A stretch of 64,000 nucleotides of DNA, taken from positions 1-64,000 of the forward strand of contig CAZIAK010000025.1 in NCBI GenBank assembly GCA_964537035.1, read 5' to 3'. Shown here piece after piece: positions 61,673 to 64,000 of this stretch (position 1 is its first letter; the number at the start of each line of letters is the position of its first letter). The notes below the pieces were generated by a model, which worked only from the letters and a program-made list of their open reading frames with translations, was not told the DNA's origin and did not search any database. The position numbers and the translations under genes were made by a program. The DNA is from CAZIAK01 sp964537035. Lineage in GTDB: Bacteria; Planctomycetota; B15-G4.

Positions 61673-64000
61673 ATGACAACATGCACAGCCATGAAAGGTC
61701 GCTGGCCCTGTGTCAGCCTTGCCCTGCTCGTGTTCGCGGTCTTCCTTCCTGCGGGTAGCGCAACTGCTCAGGATGCAGCTGTCGCCGAGAGCGTCTTGGA
61801 CAGTCTCCCCAGTGGCAGCGGTGTGTTCTTGGAGAATCAGGGGCAGTGGCCGCCTGCAGCCCTGTTCGCGGCCCATCGAGGCGAGCTGGGCATTGCGATT
61901 GAGCCGAGTACGGTGTTGCTGTCCCGGACAGTGCTCCTTGAGGATGAGCGTGTTGAGCATGATGTGGTCACGCTCATCCTTGAGGGCCCTCAAAGGGCCG
62001 CACCGGTTGGTGAGAGCCTGCGTGCAGATCGGCACAATTTTCTGATAGGCAACGATCCGGCCCAATGGACAACCGGCGTGCGGGCCTATGACCAGGTGCG
62101 TGTGTCCGCGGGTGTGGGCGCCGATCTTGTTGTGGGCTGGAACGGGGCGAGCCCGGAGCTCGCCTGGCGTCTGGCCCCGGGTAGCGCGCTGAGTGAGCTG
62201 GTCATTCGTTGCGAGGGCATCGACAGCCTCTCCATGGATCAAGGAGGTTCATTGGTGGTGTCCTCCGAGCAAGGCTCGCTTCGCCATCTGGCGCCACGTA
62301 TCTCGGAACGGACACCAGAGGGTGCCTTGCGTGAACTCGAAGGGGCGTTTCGCATCCTGGGTCCCGATCGCTTTGGATTCACCGTCGCAGGTCGGAACCC
62401 AGCCCGCGAGCTGATCATCGTGCAGGGCCTTGAGTGGTCTACGTTTCTTGGTGGTGCTACGGGCGCCATCGTCCAGTGCCTTGGGCTGACAGCGGATGAG
62501 GGTGTCACCGTGTGTGGACGGACCGGGGCAGGGTTTCCTACGACGCCGGGGGCATTCGATCAGACCTTCCACGGAGGATCAGGGAGCATTGTGGTCGACC
62601 TCTACGTGGCACATCTTGACCCGACGGGATCTCAGCTCGTATGGGCCACCTATCTTGGCGGGAGCATCAAGGAAACGGCGGAGAGGATGCTGATTGCTGC
62701 GGATGGCAGCGCGATTATTGCGGGCTACACATCGTCCCCCGATTGGCCGGTCACAGCTGGGGCCTACCAGGAGATCAAGCCCGGGATCGGATCAGTGGGA
62801 TTCGTGACCTCGCTAGCGGCCAATGGGTCGGCGCTGAACTTCTCAACTTTCTTCGGTGGGACCGTCTCGACCAGGATCTTCGAGATGACCCGGGACTCTG
62901 CGGGCAATCTCCTGATTGCCGGGGGGACCCAGTCTCTGGATCTTCCGGTCACTCCCAATGCAGTGCAGATGGTTGGCTTCGGCTTCCCCGATGACGCGTT
63001 CTTGGCCGTGCTCAACCAGGATGGGAGCGACTTGCTCTATTCCACCTACCTGGCTGGATCGAGCGGCGATGCGGCCAGCGGTCTTGCTGTCACAGAGGAT
63101 GGCTTGGTCTACATCGGTGGGGGGACCAACTCCGATGACTTCCCTGTGACTCCTGGCGCCTACGACACCGAGTTCACTGGCTTCTCTGGCCCTGATGTGT
63201 TTGTGAGCTGCATTGACCTCAACACGGGATCGCTCGTGGCCTCCACACTCCTTGGAGGTGACACCATCGACGCTCTCGTCGATCTCGCCATGGACCCCAG
63301 TGGCCTGGTCGTCGTCTTGGGCTACACACGGGGTTTCAATCCTCCTCTACCAACGGAGATTTTCCCCACCACACCAGATGCGTTTGATCCGACGTATAAC
63401 GGCGACGAAGACTTCTTCCTTTCGAAGTTCGACCCGGCCTTGACCACACTGGTCTATTCGACGTTCATCGGTGGAGACGATCGGGATTATGCACACGGGA
63501 TGGCGGTCGAGGCCTCTGGGGCCGTGGTGGTCATCGGCGACGCTGTGTCTGCGGACTTCCCCACCACCGAGGGTTGCTTCCAGGCGCACAAGAGCAATCC
63601 CCTGTCCAACAACCCAGACCTCGTCGTGTTTCGGCTGGCGCCGGATGGCCGCTCTCTGCACTACTCCACGTACCTTGGCGGTTCGCAGAAAGAAGGCCTG
63701 GGGGTGTCTGGTTGGGCCGACCTGGCCGTGATGAGCAGCGGCGCCGTAACCGTGGGCAGCTCATCGAGCTCCCATGACTTTCCTACCACCCCAGGCTCCT
63801 ACGATCCCACCAAGCTTGAGGGAACTCCCGCTGACGCCGTGATCGCTCGGCTCAGCCTGCTGCCCGCCGGAGCTGGGGTGTTCGGTGACTCCACTGCTGG
63901 CTGCACTGGCCCGATGACGATTGGTGTGACCTCTCTCCCGAAGATCGGCAATACCCGCTTCGGGCTGACTTGCAGTGGCGTTCCAGCTCCTGGCTCGATG
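61673..64000 (+). CDS. Secreted SBBP beta-propeller repeat protein (3' end beyond the window)
   Basis: 776 codons, open to the window edge. The signal peptide is CVSLALLVFAVFLPAGSATAQ. After an N-terminal domain with FLENQGQWPPAALFAAHRGE and NFLIGNDPAQW, about six or seven SBBP-type units follow, such as WSTFLGG, ATYLGGS, YSTYLAGSSGD, YSTFIGGDDRDYAHGMAV and HYSTYLGGSQKEG, each with FPTTPGAYD-like turns. The last visible residues (VFGDSTAGCTGPMTIGVTSL) begin the C-terminal module seen in other exported proteins of this window. It starts 39 bases after the oxidase gene and is probably co-transcribed. Confidence 0.87.
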   Translation, partial: MTTCTAMKGRWPCVSLALLVFAVFLPAGSATAQDAAVAESVLDSLPSGSGVFLENQGQWPPAALFAAHRGELGIAIEPSTVLLSRTVLLEDERVEHDVVTLILEGPQRAAPVGESLRADRHNFLIGNDPAQWTTGVRAYDQVRVSAGVGADLVVGWNGASPELAWRLAPGSALSELVIRCEGIDSLSMDQGGSLVVSSEQGSLRHLAPRISERTPEGALRELEGAFRILGPDRFGFTVAGRNPARELIIVQGLEWSTFLGGATGAIVQCLGLTADEGVTVCGRTGAGFPTTPGAFDQTFHGGSGSIVVDLYVAHLDPTGSQLVWATYLGGSIKETAERMLIAADGSAIIAGYTSSPDWPVTAGAYQEIKPGIGSVGFVTSLAANGSALNFSTFFGGTVSTRIFEMTRDSAGNLLIAGGTQSLDLPVTPNAVQMVGFGFPDDAFLAVLNQDGSDLLYSTYLAGSSGDAASGLAVTEDGLVYIGGGTNSDDFPVTPGAYDTEFTGFSGPDVFVSCIDLNTGSLVASTLLGGDTIDALVDLAMDPSGLVVVLGYTRGFNPPLPTEIFPTTPDAFDPTYNGDEDFFLSKFDPALTTLVYSTFIGGDDRDYAHGMAVEASGAVVVIGDAVSADFPTTEGCFQAHKSNPLSNNPDLVVFRLAPDGRSLHYSTYLGGSQKEGLGVSGWADLAVMSSGAVTVGSSSSSHDFPTTPGSYDPTKLEGTPADAVIARLSLLPAGAGVFGDSTAGCTGPMTIGVTSLPKIGNTRFGLTCSGVPAPGSM

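Overview
The window is a high-GC bacterial chromosome segment with dense coding on both strands, common GTG and TTG starts, and many ATGA or TGATG stop/start overlaps. I see no tRNA, rRNA, CRISPR array, phage or transposase gene. The contents point to a Gram-negative heterotroph, most likely a planctomycete-like lineage. The evidence is large secreted propeller, FG-GAP and SBBP proteins that share a recurring C-terminal module, sulfatase-like lipoproteins, a BlaI/BlaR1-M56 pair, a deoxyhypusine-synthase homologue and a split transketolase. The phylum call is inference. The sequence is a scaffold with four 100-N gaps. Three of these are flanked by exact 55-bp duplications, so they look like overlapping contig ends, and collapsing them restores the reading frames of blaR1, rimO and a sulfatase-like gene.

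Left part (1-24 kb): a hybrid histidine kinase, a secreted propeller protein, an M1 aminopeptidase, a BlaI/BlaR1 regulatory pair with a candidate palindromic operator, a small HExxH protein, a sigma factor / repeat protein / secreted Gly-Asp-rich protein operon on the minus strand, the energy-linked transhydrogenase pntAB, a long perfect inverted repeat, an SDR oxidoreductase, a secreted subtilisin-like protease with an altered catalytic Asp, and a sulfatase-like lipoprotein.

Middle (24-42 kb): a broken beta-rich exported protein and an SGNH hydrolase on the minus strand, then rimO and pgsA. Next comes an operon of unknown function: a zinc-ribbon membrane protein, a small membrane protein, a TPR membrane protein and a TPR-AAA+ ATPase, the last three with overlapping start and stop codons. 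It is followed by a frameshifted CPBP protease, pgpA, a HAMP-SpoIIE phosphatase-like protein with degenerate metal sites, a MazG-like protein, priA, an S9 peptidase remnant, a six-helix membrane protein and a second sulfatase-like lipoprotein.

Right part (41-64 kb): a CBS-domain cystathionine beta-synthase-like gene leads a run with a beta-helix lipoprotein, an FkbM methyltransferase and a large Ig/IPT lipoprotein. Minus-strand tsaD, carA and a deoxyhypusine synthase homologue follow. Then come two tandem FG-GAP paralogues separated by a strong hairpin terminator, a HupE-like membrane protein, and a split transketolase with its subunits in reversed order. The segment ends with a copper-radical (galactose/glyoxal) oxidase-like protein and an SBBP protein running off the end, both in DNA of visibly lower GC.

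Functional links: PgsA and PgpA are consecutive steps of phosphatidylglycerol synthesis, and the two transketolase subunits form one enzyme. The best candidates for something undescribed are the TPR/AAA+ operon, the shared C-terminal export module, and a 33-bp element repeated at two convergent gene ends.
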